Of a stretch of DNA of 41,240 bases, positions 1 through 10,600 are shown in pieces. The DNA is taken from the IMG/VR virus record IMGVR_UViG_3300010885_011541, positions 1 through 41,240 of that record; one strand, given 5' to 3'. The position numbers were made by a program, and so were the translations under genes. Below the pieces are notes generated by a model, which was not told the DNA's origin, made no database searches, and worked only from the letters and a program-made list of their open reading frames with translations. Numbering within the stretch: the stretch's first letter is position 1; each line of letters starts with the position of its first letter. The DNA comes from a virus.

Positions 1-2
1 CA

Positions 3-2066
3 GATAAAATGCTTAACGACCCAGACAACACTTATAGAAAAGGCAAACGTGCAGATTTAATTTGTAAGTCAGGCAGTGTTGATCCAAAAAATCGTGTTAA
101 AACTGCCTACGGTACATTTGAGTTTTATATCGACGATGTAAAAATACAAAGTCAGATAGGACAGGAACGCGGCGCAAACACCAATGCAGTTGGTAACATA
201 ACATTTAAAATCGTTGAACCGTATAGTATGGGTTTGTTTTTTCAAGCACTACAAGTTGCCGCACAAAAAAATGGACATGGTAATTGGAACGAAGCTCCGT
301 TTTTATTGACCATTGATTTTAGAGGCAATAAAGAAACTGGGCAAATGGATAATATTCCAGGTACTAGTAGACAAATTCCTATCAAGTTTTCAACTATGTC
401 AATGAAAGTTACCGAACAGGGTTCGGTCTACGATTGCACTACACTAGTTTATAACCAACAAGCAATAGCAGATGCTAATGCCAAGTTTCAAAGCGACATG
501 GCTATTGCAGGCCGAACTGTTCAAGAATTATTACAAACTGGAGAAAAAAGTCTCCAGGCAATAATTAATAACAAATTAAAAGAAGTTGCTATTATAAACG
601 GAATTAAAAAACCTGATCAAATCCTTATTTTATTTCCCAAAGCTCTCGCATCAAAATCAACAAGTTCTACCAGCTCAGACAGCGCAAGTCAAACAACTAA
701 TACTGCTACAACAACTCCTGCGGTTGCTGTAGATCAAGGAGTACTTGACAAACTTGGAGTTAGTCAGGGTCCGGATTCAAACCTTATACAAAGTACAACA
801 ACTCTTAACGGTATTGGCGCCGCCAAAATGGGATTTAGCGAAGCCCGCAAAGGTGACGCTCCTATGGGAAAAGACAATGCAGTTTATAATCCAACTACAA
901 AAATCAACGAGCGTAGTAAGAATACAGTTAATCCAGAAGTAAGCGATTTCAAGTTTAGACAAGATACTGACATACTAAATGCTATCAGTCAAGTTATTAT
1001 GGCCAGTACCTATGTTGATAAGACTTTAGATAAGTCTCAAGTAACTCCAGAAGGATACAAAGGATGGTGGAACATAGACGTTCAAACATACACCAACGGA
1101 GAAGTGAACGAAGCTACCGGTAAAAAACCAAAAATATTGGTATATAGAGTTGCAGAATATCAAGTACATGCTAGTTCAGCACCTACAGCACCAAACACAA
1201 AACCGCCAGGATACGAAGAATTAAAAAAACAAGCAGTCAAACAGTACAATTATATCTACACAGGAAAAAACGTTGATGTTTTAAAGTTTGAAATCAGTTA
1301 TAATGCCAATTTTGCCAACTTGATGCCTGCAGACGGTGGCAAGAAAACGCAAGATAAAGAAAATAAAGGCAGTGACGGTGTGGAAGATAAAACTGAACCA
1401 GATATTAAATCTCTGTCAGGTGGCAAACGTCCTAGTACTAAACCAGGAACTGCGCCTACATCGGTTAGTTTTACACAAACAAAGTTTAAATCAGATAAAC
1501 TTGGCGGTGGCGGAAATGAGACTGAGTCGACACGGGCGGCAAGAGCGTTTAATGACAGCATAACAAAAGGTACGGATATGACTACCTTGGATATGGAAAT
1601 TATTGGAGATCCATATTTTATTGTGCAAAGCGGCACTGGTAATTTTACAGCACAACCTACACAATATTCTAATCTCAATAGCGATGGCAGTATAAATCAT
1701 CAAAGCGGTGAAGTGGATATTTTAGTAAACTTTAGAACACCAGTTGACATCAATCAAAGCACTGGGTTATATGACTTTGGCAAAAATGCAAGTGCTCCGG
1801 TTGCTATGTTCAGTGGTCTGTATATGGTTAGGGTGCTAACTAGTACATTTAGTAAAAATGAATTCAAGCAAGTACTGCAACTGCAACGCAGACCATTACA
1901 AGAATTAAGCGGTCCAGGCACAACAAACGGCGTATTAAGTGTTTCTAATAAAGAGCCTGCTCCTAAGAATTCACAGACTCCGTCGGTGGCAACAACATCA
2001 CCCACAGAATTACGAACTCCGGCAGAAGTACAGGCCAGCAAAGATTTAGGTGATTTCGCAGGATAA
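3..2066 (+). CDS. Baseplate hub protein, gp27-like candidate (5' end probably outside window)
   Basis: The reading frame is open to the left edge. The first ATG is at 9, but only eight bases precede it and no ribosome binding site can be seen, so a few residues may be missing. About 685 residues are visible. The N-terminal part (residues 10-100) has a conserved-looking beta-rich segment with YGTFEFYIDDVKI and VEPYSMGLFFQALQ, a style seen in hub/tail-tip proteins of marine T4-like phages. A Ser/Thr-rich low-complexity linker lies near residues 215-240, and a Lys/Gly/Pro-rich stretch near 440-500. A second conserved-looking block, MTTLDMEIIGDPYFI, lies near residue 525, followed by a beta-rich domain to about 635 and a Pro/Ser/Thr tail. 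The protein is longer than T4 gp27 (391 aa). It sits directly upstream of the gp5-like spike, where a hub protein would be expected. I infer it forms the hub ring that holds the spike; the exact T4 counterpart is not proven by sequence reading alone. Confidence 0.65.
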   Translation, partial: DKMLNDPDNTYRKGKRADLICKSGSVDPKNRVKTAYGTFEFYIDDVKIQSQIGQERGANTNAVGNITFKIVEPYSMGLFFQALQVAAQKNGHGNWNEAPFLLTIDFRGNKETGQMDNIPGTSRQIPIKFSTMSMKVTEQGSVYDCTTLVYNQQAIADANAKFQSDMAIAGRTVQELLQTGEKSLQAIINNKLKEVAIINGIKKPDQILILFPKALASKSTSSTSSDSASQTTNTATTTPAVAVDQGVLDKLGVSQGPDSNLIQSTTTLNGIGAAKMGFSEARKGDAPMGKDNAVYNPTTKINERSKNTVNPEVSDFKFRQDTDILNAISQVIMASTYVDKTLDKSQVTPEGYKGWWNIDVQTYTNGEVNEATGKKPKILVYRVAEYQVHASSAPTAPNTKPPGYEELKKQAVKQYNYIYTGKNVDVLKFEISYNANFANLMPADGGKKTQDKENKGSDGVEDKTEPDIKSLSGGKRPSTKPGTAPTSVSFTQTKFKSDKLGGGGNETESTRAARAFNDSITKGTDMTTLDMEIIGDPYFIVQSGTGNFTAQPTQYSNLNSDGSINHQSGEVDILVNFRTPVDINQSTGLYDFGKNASAPVAMFSGLYMVRVLTSTFSKNEFKQVLQLQRRPLQELSGPGTTNGVLSVSNKEPAPKNSQTPSVATTSPTELRTPAEVQASKDLGDFAG

Positions 2067-2070
2067 TAAT

Positions 2071-3741
2071 ATGGCAGAAAATGATTTAGATTATAGTAGT
2101 GCAAATCAACCAGATCCTAAACCTGGTCCGTTTCTTGCCAAGGTAGTCAGTAACATTGATCCTACTTACATGGGCGTACTAGAAGTTGAAATACTACACC
2201 CAGTGGGAGGTTCAACTTCACAAGGACAACTACATCAAGTAAAATATATGAGTCCGTTCTTTGGACAAACTAGCGTAGTGTACAATGGCGAAAATACTGA
2301 TTATAATAATACACAAAAAAGTTATGGTATGTGGGCAGTACCTCCAGACGTTGGCGCAACTGTTGTAATAATTTTTATTGACGGAGATCCTAAGAGAGGA
2401 TACTGGATAGGTTGTGTACCCGATGAAAATATGGATTTTATGGTTCCAGGTCTTGCCGCCACACAGAAAGTAGTTGAAGATGTTGATAGTGATATGGCTG
2501 GAAATCTAGGAAGAGTTCCAGTTGCAGAGTATAATAAAGAAGATCCGGTAAACAGTAGTCCTGCAAATTCTACAGCATTATTAAAGCCTAGACATCCGTT
2601 TACTGATGTATTGGATGCGCAAGGTTTATTGTTAGATGACACTCGGGGCATAACAACAAGTAGCGCACGTAGAGAAAGTCCCAGCATGGTGTTTGGCATC
2701 AGCACACCGGGCCCTTTAGATAAACAAGATGGTGCTCAAACAGGTAACTACGGAAAGCCTGAACATATTGTTACAGGTGCACCTGTTAGCAGACTTGGCG
2801 GCACAACATTTGTAATGGATGATGGCGATGATAAGTTTTTAAGAAGAACCGCGCCAACAGACGGCCCACCTGATTATGCTAGTTTAGAAGAAGGCGAAAC
2901 TGACGGCGATGTAACTATGCCGCATAACGAGCTTGTTAGAATTCGCACAAGAACTGGCCATCAAATATTATTTCATAATACTGAAGATTTAATTTATATT
3001 ACCAATGCTAGGGGAACCACATGGATTGAATTAACTAGCGATGGTAAAATTGATATCTATGCACAGGACAGTATTAGTGTGCGTACTCAGAATGATTTAA
3101 ACTTTTATGCTGACCGAGATATCAACATGGAAGCAGGACGTAATTTTAATCTTAAAGTTGCAGAGCGCCATCAAACAGAAGTAGGTATGGATAAGATTTG
3201 TATTGTTAACGGAAACGTTGCAATCAAAGTAGATGGCACCCAAGACGAAACAATATCCGGAGCACACTCGCAATCTTTTGAATCAACATGGGATGTTACT
3301 ACAGGTGATCAAGCTAACATGACTATAGGTGGCGGACTTGATCTCAACACTAGCGGAGACAATAAATTAACTTCAGGCGGCAATATGGAAATTGGTGCGG
3401 CTAATACTACAATTTCCGGAGGAAATATTAATCTTAACGGACCAGCTGCCGCAACAGCCGGCTCTGCTACAGCCGCAACACCACCAGAACCTCTTCCGAC
3501 TATAGATAGTCCTACAGAAGTAGAAGGGGAAACAATAACAAGCATCATGGCTCGAGTTCCTACTACTGAACCGTATCCGCATCATGAAAACTTAGACGGA
3601 ACCATGTTTAAACCTGATGCTACTGATAGAGAAGCGGCTACAGCTATCGACGTTCCAACAGCCTGGAAAACCTATTCAACAACAACAGACACTTTTGCAC
3701 GTAACCCACCGCCAGCAACCGATAATCAAGTTGAAGTATAA
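2071..3741 (+). CDS. 5: gp5-like baseplate central spike/hub protein without lysozyme domain
   Basis: This protein forms the membrane-puncturing spike at the tail tip. I chose the ATG at 2071 because AGGA at 2060-2063 lies 7 nt upstream; an in-frame GTG at 2050 would add seven residues and overlap the hub gene. The product is 556 aa. Residues 10-120 resemble the gp5/VgrG N-terminal OB fold (PFLAKVVSNIDPTYMGVLEV, then the YGMWAVPPDVGATVVIIF and YWIGCVPD segments). From about residue 290 to 465 come short alternating repeats (GRNFNLKV, GNVAIKVDG, GGNMEIG, GGNINLNG) typical of a trimeric beta-helix needle. An Ala/Pro linker follows, then a C-terminal segment with RVPTTEPYPHHEN. T4 gp5 carries a lysozyme domain between the OB fold and the helix; no glycoside hydrolase motif is seen here, so peptidoglycan cutting must come from another protein. 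The gene starts 4 nt after the hub gene stops, implying co-translation and a shared complex. Confidence 0.88.
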   Translation: MAENDLDYSSANQPDPKPGPFLAKVVSNIDPTYMGVLEVEILHPVGGSTSQGQLHQVKYMSPFFGQTSVVYNGENTDYNNTQKSYGMWAVPPDVGATVVIIFIDGDPKRGYWIGCVPDENMDFMVPGLAATQKVVEDVDSDMAGNLGRVPVAEYNKEDPVNSSPANSTALLKPRHPFTDVLDAQGLLLDDTRGITTSSARRESPSMVFGISTPGPLDKQDGAQTGNYGKPEHIVTGAPVSRLGGTTFVMDDGDDKFLRRTAPTDGPPDYASLEEGETDGDVTMPHNELVRIRTRTGHQILFHNTEDLIYITNARGTTWIELTSDGKIDIYAQDSISVRTQNDLNFYADRDINMEAGRNFNLKVAERHQTEVGMDKICIVNGNVAIKVDGTQDETISGAHSQSFESTWDVTTGDQANMTIGGGLDLNTSGDNKLTSGGNMEIGAANTTISGGNINLNGPAAATAGSATAATPPEPLPTIDSPTEVEGETITSIMARVPTTEPYPHHENLDGTMFKPDATDREAATAIDVPTAWKTYSTTTDTFARNPPPATDNQVEV

Positions 3742-3759
3742 TAAACTTGGAGAATAAAA

Positions 3760-4191
3760 ATGACAATATACAGTAAAGTACTAACAACTGCTAATACCAA
3801 TAACACTCAAGATACTATGGTTCAGAGATATCGTGGATTTAGTACGGTTAGTAAAAGCACTAATAATTTTGCATTATATGATTTTGAATTAATTAAACAG
3901 GATTTGTTAAATCACTTTTATGTACGTCAGGGCGAACGTTTAATGCAACCTAATTTTGGTACAATCATATGGGATTTATTATTTGAACCCTTAACACCTG
4001 AAATACAAGACCTTATTTTGCAAAATGTAAATGAGATTTTCAGCAGTGATCCCCGTGTGCAAGCTACAAACATACTTATTACACCCTACGACAGCGGTTT
4101 ACAAATTGAATGTAACTTAAAATATTTTTTATATAATCTCGAAGAGACGTTGAAACTGAAGTTCGATCAAGCTAACGGAATTACACGATAA
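3760..4191 (+). CDS. 25: gp25-like baseplate wedge subunit
   Basis: This 143-aa protein has the gp25/GPW hallmark in its middle: RQGERLMQPNFGTIIWDLLFEP, read here in two parts as RQGERLMQPNFG and TIIWDLLFEP (about residues 56-77). It is followed by helical and beta segments ending in KYFLYNLEETLKLKF. The length is close to T4 gp25 (132 aa). In T4-like and other contractile systems gp25 sits at the inner baseplate, joins the wedges to the hub and provides the first strand for sheath polymerisation. A GGAG motif at 3749-3752 lies at good spacing from the ATG. The gene is 18 nt downstream of the gp5-like spike and 46 nt upstream of gp6, the classical neighbourhood. Nothing looks truncated. Confidence 0.93.
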   Translation: MTIYSKVLTTANTNNTQDTMVQRYRGFSTVSKSTNNFALYDFELIKQDLLNHFYVRQGERLMQPNFGTIIWDLLFEPLTPEIQDLILQNVNEIFSSDPRVQATNILITPYDSGLQIECNLKYFLYNLEETLKLKFDQANGITR

Positions 4192-4212
4192 ACTACGCAC
4201 TTAAATAAAACC

Positions 4213-4221
4213 GATAAATAC
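4213..4221 (+). promoter_or_regulatory. T4-type late promoter box upstream of gp6
   Basis: The sequence GATAAATAC lies in the 46-nt gap between the gp25-like and gp6 genes. It matches the T4 late promoter core TATAAATA except at the first base and has the following C of the extended T4 consensus. The box ends 16 nt before the gp6 ATG, and an AGGG ribosome binding site (4227-4230) lies between. The same box type recurs in three other gaps of this window (28056, 32887, 35376), which supports a real signal for a gp55-type late sigma factor. Confidence 0.75.
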
Positions 4222-4237
4222 CGTATAGGGATAAATT

Positions 4238-7200
4238 ATGAGCTCAACGGATCGTCAAAATAACCTGTTAGTTAGTGAAGACTGGCAGAAAATATACCAA
4301 TCGTTCAAAAACGCAGATTTTCAAAGCTATGACTTTGATAATCTACGTCGAACAATGATAGAGTACATCCGCACCAATTTCCCAGAAGATTTCAACGATT
4401 ATATTGAGTCAAGCGAGTACTTGGCCCTTATCGACCTCATTGCGTATGTGGGTCAAAGCATAGCTTTCCGCGTTGATTTAAATGCTCGTGAAAACTTTTT
4501 AGAGCTAGCAGAACGTCGAGACAGTGTGCTACGTCTAGCACGTATGATTAGCTATAATGCTAAACGCAATACTCCGGCTACAGGTCTTCTTAAATTCAAT
4601 ACTGTAAGCACTACAGAAACAGTTATTGATAGCAATGGCAGAAATCTAGCCGGACAGTATATTACATGGAACGACCCAAGCAATGCCAATTGGTATAATC
4701 AGTTTATCAGTGTAATTAATGCGGCCTTGCCACTTACTCAACAGTTTGGAAACCCTATCGATTCTGCAACTATCTACGGAGTTCCTACAGCACAGTACAG
4801 ATTTAATGCTAGTAATACTAACGTTCCAATTTACGATTTTGCAAAAACAATTGCAGGACGTAGTATGAATTTTGAAATCACAAGTACTACCTTTAAGGGC
4901 AAAGACTACATTTATGAAGAAGCTCCTAAAGTAGGAAATAAGATAGCCTGTATATATAGTGATGATGGACACGGTGCATCTAGTCCACGCACTGGTTTCT
5001 TTTTTAATTTTGTACAGGGCTCGTTACAAACAGCCACATTTTCAATAACTAATCCAACTGCAAACCAGCAGATAGATATTGCTACTAGAAGTATAAATGA
5101 CACTGATGTATGGCTGTATAGTCTTGACAGTAAGACTGGTTTAGAATCAGACCTGTGGTCAAAAATTCCTACACTTAGTGGAAACAATGTTATCTATAAT
5201 AGTTTAAACAATTCTATTAAAAATATCTATAGTGTAGTAACCAGAGCAAACGATGCAATTAGTCTAGCATTTAGTGACGGTACATTTGGAAACTTGCCTC
5301 AAGGGAATTTTTTAGTATACTATCGAACAAGTAACGGACTAAGTTATAATATAAATCCAGGTGATATTGTTAACGTATTGTTTAACATTCCTTACACCAG
5401 TGCAAACAATCAATCAGAGACATTGTCTATCAGTTTAAGTCTTCCTACTAGCGTAATAAATTCAGCTTCTACTGAAACAAATTCTAGTATTAAAACTAAT
5501 GCACCTCAAACTTACTATACACAAAACAGAATGATAACAGGCGAGGACTATAATATTAGTCCGTTGTCGGCTAACTTACAAGTAGCAAAAGTTAAATCAG
5601 TAAACAGAACTAGCAGTGGTATCAGCAGATATTTCGATTTAGTAGATCCTACAGGCAAATACAGCACTACTAATTTGTTTGGAGATGACGGAATATTGTA
5701 TCAAGAAGTATATACTGCTTCTACTAATTTTTCGTTCGTCACTGATTTAGACATACAAGGTGTTATCAATAATACAGTATACGAGATTTTAAATAGTCCA
5801 GACCTAAGAAACTTTTACTATGCAAACTATTTAGATTATCTAAATGTCAGCGTTACAGCATCATGGGTTAGTGTTACAACTGATAGTAATAGTGTTTCAG
5901 GTTATATTAGTATTCCAGGACAAGGGATTCCTTATAAATTAGGAAGCTATACAGCAACAGATTTAAAATTCGTAACAGCTGGATCGTTAATTAAATTCGT
6001 TCCGCCTCCTGGAAAATATTTTAATACTTACACCAATACATTAATGACTGGAACAGCAACAGTTCCAAATTCTGCAAGTTATTTGTGGGCACAAGTTGTT
6101 AGTGTATCGGGCGACGGCACCGCTAATAATACTGGAATTTTATCCAACGGTAACGGACCAGTTGTACTAGACAAAGTAATTCCAACAGGTGCAGTGGCAG
6201 TACAAATTATGCCACAGTTTAATAGAATTATTAGCCCAACTGTTATTACTTCTATGATCGAATTAATAAAGGCAAACGAAAACTTTGGCTTACGTTATGA
6301 TGCTACATTGACTTCTTGGCAAATTGTATATGCAAACAATTTAGATTTTACAAGTGCATTTAGTTTAGGAAATCAAGGAAATACAACTAGTCAAAATATA
6401 GATGCTAGCTGGATTCTATTGTTCACGTCTAATACTATTCAGTATACTATTACATCACGAAAACTTCGTTATGTTTTTGAAAGCGACAAAGAGTTAACAT
6501 TCTATTTTGATACTAGTGTAAAAGTATACGATTCTACATCTAGTTCTACAATCTTAGACACAATTAAAGTGCTAAGTGTTAACACACAGCCGGATGCATT
6601 GACACCATTTACCGACGATCTTACATGGCAAATTGTGTCAGAGTATATTGGTAAAGATGGATACGTTGATCCTAAAAAGATTGTTGTAACATTTGCAGAT
6701 TCTACAGGAACTGGAGTAGTGGACAACCCACAGCTATTTTCAGACATAGTAAATCCAACAACAAATATTAGCAGTAAGTTTATTGTAGAACAACGATATG
6801 TTATATCAAACGGTCAAGAAGATTACAAATATGTTTCTAATAATCCTACTACTGGCCCCGTAGTAATTTTAAATTCATCGTCAGCTGGCGCCTTTTCTTC
6901 GTATCCTGACGGTACATATTTTTATTTTATCGATACTGCAACAGTAGTCAAGTTGAACTTGACTGGCGTACTTAAACTAGTTCCTACATTGGATTACAAG
7001 GTGTATATCGGCCGAAGTGATTTAAAATTCCAATACATCCACAGCGCAGATTACGACAGTAGAATCGATCCGGGTTCTAGCAATATTGTTGACATCTATG
7101 TACTAACTAAAAATTATGATACACTGTTTAGACAGTGGTTATTGGCCGGCGGAGTAGAACCGTTGCCACCGAGTTCAGACGAATTAAATTCGTTATTGTC

Positions 7201-7699
7201 TCCAAACCTAAACTTAATTAAATCAATTTCAGATGAAATAATTTATCATCCAGTGAACTATAAGTTATTATTTGGAATTAATGCAGACCCTAGTGTACAA
7301 GCTACATTTAACGTTATGATAAATCCAAATAGCGCAGTTTCTAGTTCAGACGTTAAGGCAAGAATTTTAACAGCGATAAACACGTTTTTTAGTTTAGATA
7401 ATTGGGGCTTTGGCGACACATTTTATTTTACAGAATTATCAACCTATGTTATGAATCAATTAACCCCAGATGTAATTAATTTTGCAATAGTACCAACACA
7501 GCCTGGCTCTTATTTTGGTAACTTGTTTGAAATACATTGCCCTAGCGACCAGATTTTAATAAGTTCTGCTACCACCGATAATATTGTCATTGTTTCAGGA
7601 TTTACCAGCACAAACTTAAAAACAATTACGTCTGCACCTTCGTCACTATCGATTAGCACACAAACTGTAACTAGTTCAAAGTTTGGAGGTAACAGTTAA
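4238..7699 (+). CDS. 6: gp6-like baseplate wedge subunit
   Basis: This is a 1153-aa baseplate wedge protein; T4 gp6 has 660 aa, so it is enlarged. The N-terminal 120 residues carry the strongest match to the family: FKNADFQSYDFDNLRRTMIE, then YLALIDLIAYVGQSIAFRVD and NARENFLELAERRDSVLRLA, ending at ISYNAKRNTPA. This N-terminal region is shared by gp6/GpJ proteins. The GpJ-like core includes VVTRANDAISLAFSDGTFGN and the NRMITGEDYNISPLSA segment typical of the family. The central 500-900 region is beta-rich and variable, probably the source of the extra length. The C-terminal part has HPVNYKLLFGINADPSVQA followed by an SSDVKARILTAINTFF helix. In the virion gp6 forms the iris ring joining wedge units around the hub. 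Its start is supported by AGGG at 4227-4230, and its stop overlaps the next ATG by 1 nt, so the next gene is translationally coupled. Confidence 0.93.
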   Translation: MSSTDRQNNLLVSEDWQKIYQSFKNADFQSYDFDNLRRTMIEYIRTNFPEDFNDYIESSEYLALIDLIAYVGQSIAFRVDLNARENFLELAERRDSVLRLARMISYNAKRNTPATGLLKFNTVSTTETVIDSNGRNLAGQYITWNDPSNANWYNQFISVINAALPLTQQFGNPIDSATIYGVPTAQYRFNASNTNVPIYDFAKTIAGRSMNFEITSTTFKGKDYIYEEAPKVGNKIACIYSDDGHGASSPRTGFFFNFVQGSLQTATFSITNPTANQQIDIATRSINDTDVWLYSLDSKTGLESDLWSKIPTLSGNNVIYNSLNNSIKNIYSVVTRANDAISLAFSDGTFGNLPQGNFLVYYRTSNGLSYNINPGDIVNVLFNIPYTSANNQSETLSISLSLPTSVINSASTETNSSIKTNAPQTYYTQNRMITGEDYNISPLSANLQVAKVKSVNRTSSGISRYFDLVDPTGKYSTTNLFGDDGILYQEVYTASTNFSFVTDLDIQGVINNTVYEILNSPDLRNFYYANYLDYLNVSVTASWVSVTTDSNSVSGYISIPGQGIPYKLGSYTATDLKFVTAGSLIKFVPPPGKYFNTYTNTLMTGTATVPNSASYLWAQVVSVSGDGTANNTGILSNGNGPVVLDKVIPTGAVAVQIMPQFNRIISPTVITSMIELIKANENFGLRYDATLTSWQIVYANNLDFTSAFSLGNQGNTTSQNIDASWILLFTSNTIQYTITSRKLRYVFESDKELTFYFDTSVKVYDSTSSSTILDTIKVLSVNTQPDALTPFTDDLTWQIVSEYIGKDGYVDPKKIVVTFADSTGTGVVDNPQLFSDIVNPTTNISSKFIVEQRYVISNGQEDYKYVSNNPTTGPVVILNSSSAGAFSSYPDGTYFYFIDTATVVKLNLTGVLKLVPTLDYKVYIGRSDLKFQYIHSADYDSRIDPGSSNIVDIYVLTKNYDTLFRQWLLAGGVEPLPPSSDELNSLLSPNLNLIKSISDEIIYHPVNYKLLFGINADPSVQATFNVMINPNSAVSSSDVKARILTAINTFFSLDNWGFGDTFYFTELSTYVMNQLTPDVINFAIVPTQPGSYFGNLFEIHCPSDQILISSATTDNIVIVSGFTSTNLKTITSAPSSLSISTQTVTSSKFGGNS

Positions 7700-10600
7700 T
7701 GGCTACAAATAAAAATGCATCCACTGACGGATTCAGTGCAAATCTGTTACCTAAGTTTTATCAAACAGTTGCTAACAAGAAGTTTTTACAGTCTACAATT
7801 GACCAATTATACCAACCAGGCACTTTAACAAAAACAAGCGGATACATTGGTAAAAAGAATGCCAAGGCTAGTACTGGTAAAGATGTATATGTTAATGCGG
7901 CTGATCAAGTAAGACAAAATTATCAGTTAGAACCAGCAATAACAATTAAAGATTCTTTAGACAACATAACATTTTTTAAAGACTATCAGGATTACATTAA
8001 TCAACTAAATGTATTTGGTGCAAATACTAGTAATCACGCTCGTTTAAATTCTCAAGAATTTTACAGCTGGGATCCGCATATCGATTGGGACAAGTTTGTT
8101 AATTTTCAAAATTATTACTGGTTGCCGTACGGCCCTGATGTTATAACAATCTACGGTCATGAAATTCCAATACAGAGTACTTTTACCGTCAAGGTAGAAG
8201 CTGAAGGATCTAACAATCAATTCATATTCACACCTGACGGATTTTCACCGAATCCTGTATTAACATTATACGAAGGTCAGACATACACATTTAATATCGA
8301 TTGCCCAGGAAATCCATTTAGTATTAAGACTGCAAGGACTACTGGACATCTTGATAGATATGTATACCTTAATTCTATTGACAATTATGGTGTGGAGTCC
8401 GGCACAATAACATTTACAGTTCCTGTTAATGCTCCTACAATATTGTATTATCAAAGCGAGAATGACATAAACCTAGGTGGTGTAATACAGATTTTTTCTA
8501 GTAAAGACGATACATCTATTAATGTCGAGTCTGAAATACTAGGCAAGGCTAGTTATGTACTGTCTAATGGAACACCGTTATCTAATGGAATGAAAGTGTC
8601 ATTTAAAGGCACAGTATTACCGACAGAATATAGTACAGGAGAGTATTATGTAGAAGGTGTAGGGTCAGCTATTAAACTAGTAAAATCTAGTGTTTTAGAA
8701 ATTATAAGTCCTTTTACAACTTCAATCGATCAACAGTTTGACTATTTGCCTTTTGATACAGATCCTTGGGATACTGCAACAGGATATGCTGGACAGTTAG
8801 ATTATGTAGTGATTAATAGGGCAAGTAAAGATCACAATCCTTGGAGTCGATACAACAGATGGTTCCATAAAGACGTTATCATTGCCAGTGCAACTTATTA
8901 TAATAATCCTCCTAATCTGGATCAAAACGCACGGGCTAAACGTCCTATTATTGAATTCAATGCAGATTTAAGATTATATAATTTTGGAACTATTGCGACT
9001 GAAGAGATCGATTTAGTCGATACCTTTACCACAAATGTGTTTTCGGTTATCGAAGGATCGATTGGATATAACATCGATGGACAGAAACTAGTTGCGGGTA
9101 TGAAAGTGCTGTTTGTTGCAGACACTGATCCATTAGTCAATAATAAGATTTTTAAAGTTGAATATATTGATGTTAAACATCTGAATACAGGTAGTAATCA
9201 GTTACACTTAGTAGAAGTGTCAGAACCGGTTCTCGATCAAACAGTTCTAGTTCGCGCAGGCGTTGCCAACCAAGGCAGTATGTATTGGTACGATGGTACA
9301 AAATGGAATAAAGGACAATCTAAAACAGTAGTTAATCAGCCGCCGTTATTTGATATTGTAGACTCTGATAAAATAAGTTTCGGAAATAAAACAAAGTACG
9401 TTGGATCAACATTTAAAGGTACTTCGATATTTTCTTACAAAACAGGGACAGGATCAAAAGACTCTATGCTTGGATTTCCTCTAAGTTACCTTAATATTAA
9501 CAACATTGGAGATATTGTATTTAATTTTAACCTTGCAGTAGATACATTTCAATATAAAAATGCAGAAACAAATGTTGTCGTGTCGCAACCAATTAATGTT
9601 GGATTCTTATCTAGTTTAGATTATTCTCTTAAAACAGTATATCTTAACGGCTGGCAAAAATGTAATACTAAAACAGTACAAGCCGCTGTACGAATTTATG
9701 ATAATTCTGGTCTAGTAAATAATTTTGATATTGATATTTTTGATGATATTGATCAGCTTACTGACCTTATTGTTAAGGTGTATGTTAACGGAGTGAGACT
9801 AGACAAATCTTATTGGGATGTTGTTAAGTCGTCAGTTTATTATAGAATAGTTTTAAAAACAGATATTGCAACGACTGATGTTTTAACTATCAGAGCCTTC
9901 TCTAATCAACCGATTAATGCTAATGGGTATTATGAAATTCCTATTAATTTACAAAGTAATCCACTGAATGAGGAGATCGGAGATTTTACCTTAGGCGAAG
10001 TTATCGATCATGTTAACAGCATTATCGATAATATTCCTTCTTTCTTAGATACATCATTAGAATCTAGTAGTGAACAGACTGTAACAAATCAAACATTCGA
10101 TCCCGACCATCCAAACATTCGAGATTTGGGTAATATCACACAGTACGGAACAAAGTTTGTACAACATAGCGGCCCTGCAAGTTTGTCTATATATCATATA
10201 ACTTCGGAATCGTTCAATGTTATTAAGGCATTAGATCAGTCAAGAAACGACTACAGCAATTTTAAAAGATTATTTGTAAACACTATAAGTTCATTAGGCG
10301 TTCATGCGGATCCTGTAACTATGGTAGAATTAGCAATGAATAAAATCAATGCTAATAAACCAAATGTAGCTCCTTATTATCTTAGCGATATGTTGCCTTA
10401 CGGTGCAAATATAACTACTGAGTTGAATGTGGTCGATTATAGAATTCGTAAGTATCCGTTAACTAATCCTTTTAATTTAGATGGAATAACTTCTGCTAAT
10501 TCAAATAAGGCTGTCGGAGTTTATCTGAATGGATTTACAGTAGGAACACAACTACTTTATGGCATAGATTATCTATTTGATTCACAAGGATTTATTGAAA

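Noticed and set aside
2050-2070. Upstream GTG start for the gp5-like gene
   Set aside because: The ATG at 2071 has AGGA at correct spacing, and the extra residues add nothing recognisable.
2322-2705. A 127-codon open frame on the minus strand inside the gp5-like gene
   Set aside because: It is fully antisense to a gene with clear family motifs, has no ribosome binding site and no recognisable protein pattern.
3740-3760. TATAATAAAC before the gp25-like gene as a promoter
   Set aside because: It lacks the ATAAATA core and any -35 box; the 18-nt gap mainly holds the ribosome binding site.
5091-5100. Internal ATAAAT-like sequences as extra late promoters (also near 1690 and 15253)
   Set aside because: They lie inside coding sequence, lack the full ATAAATA core and are expected by chance in AT-rich DNA.
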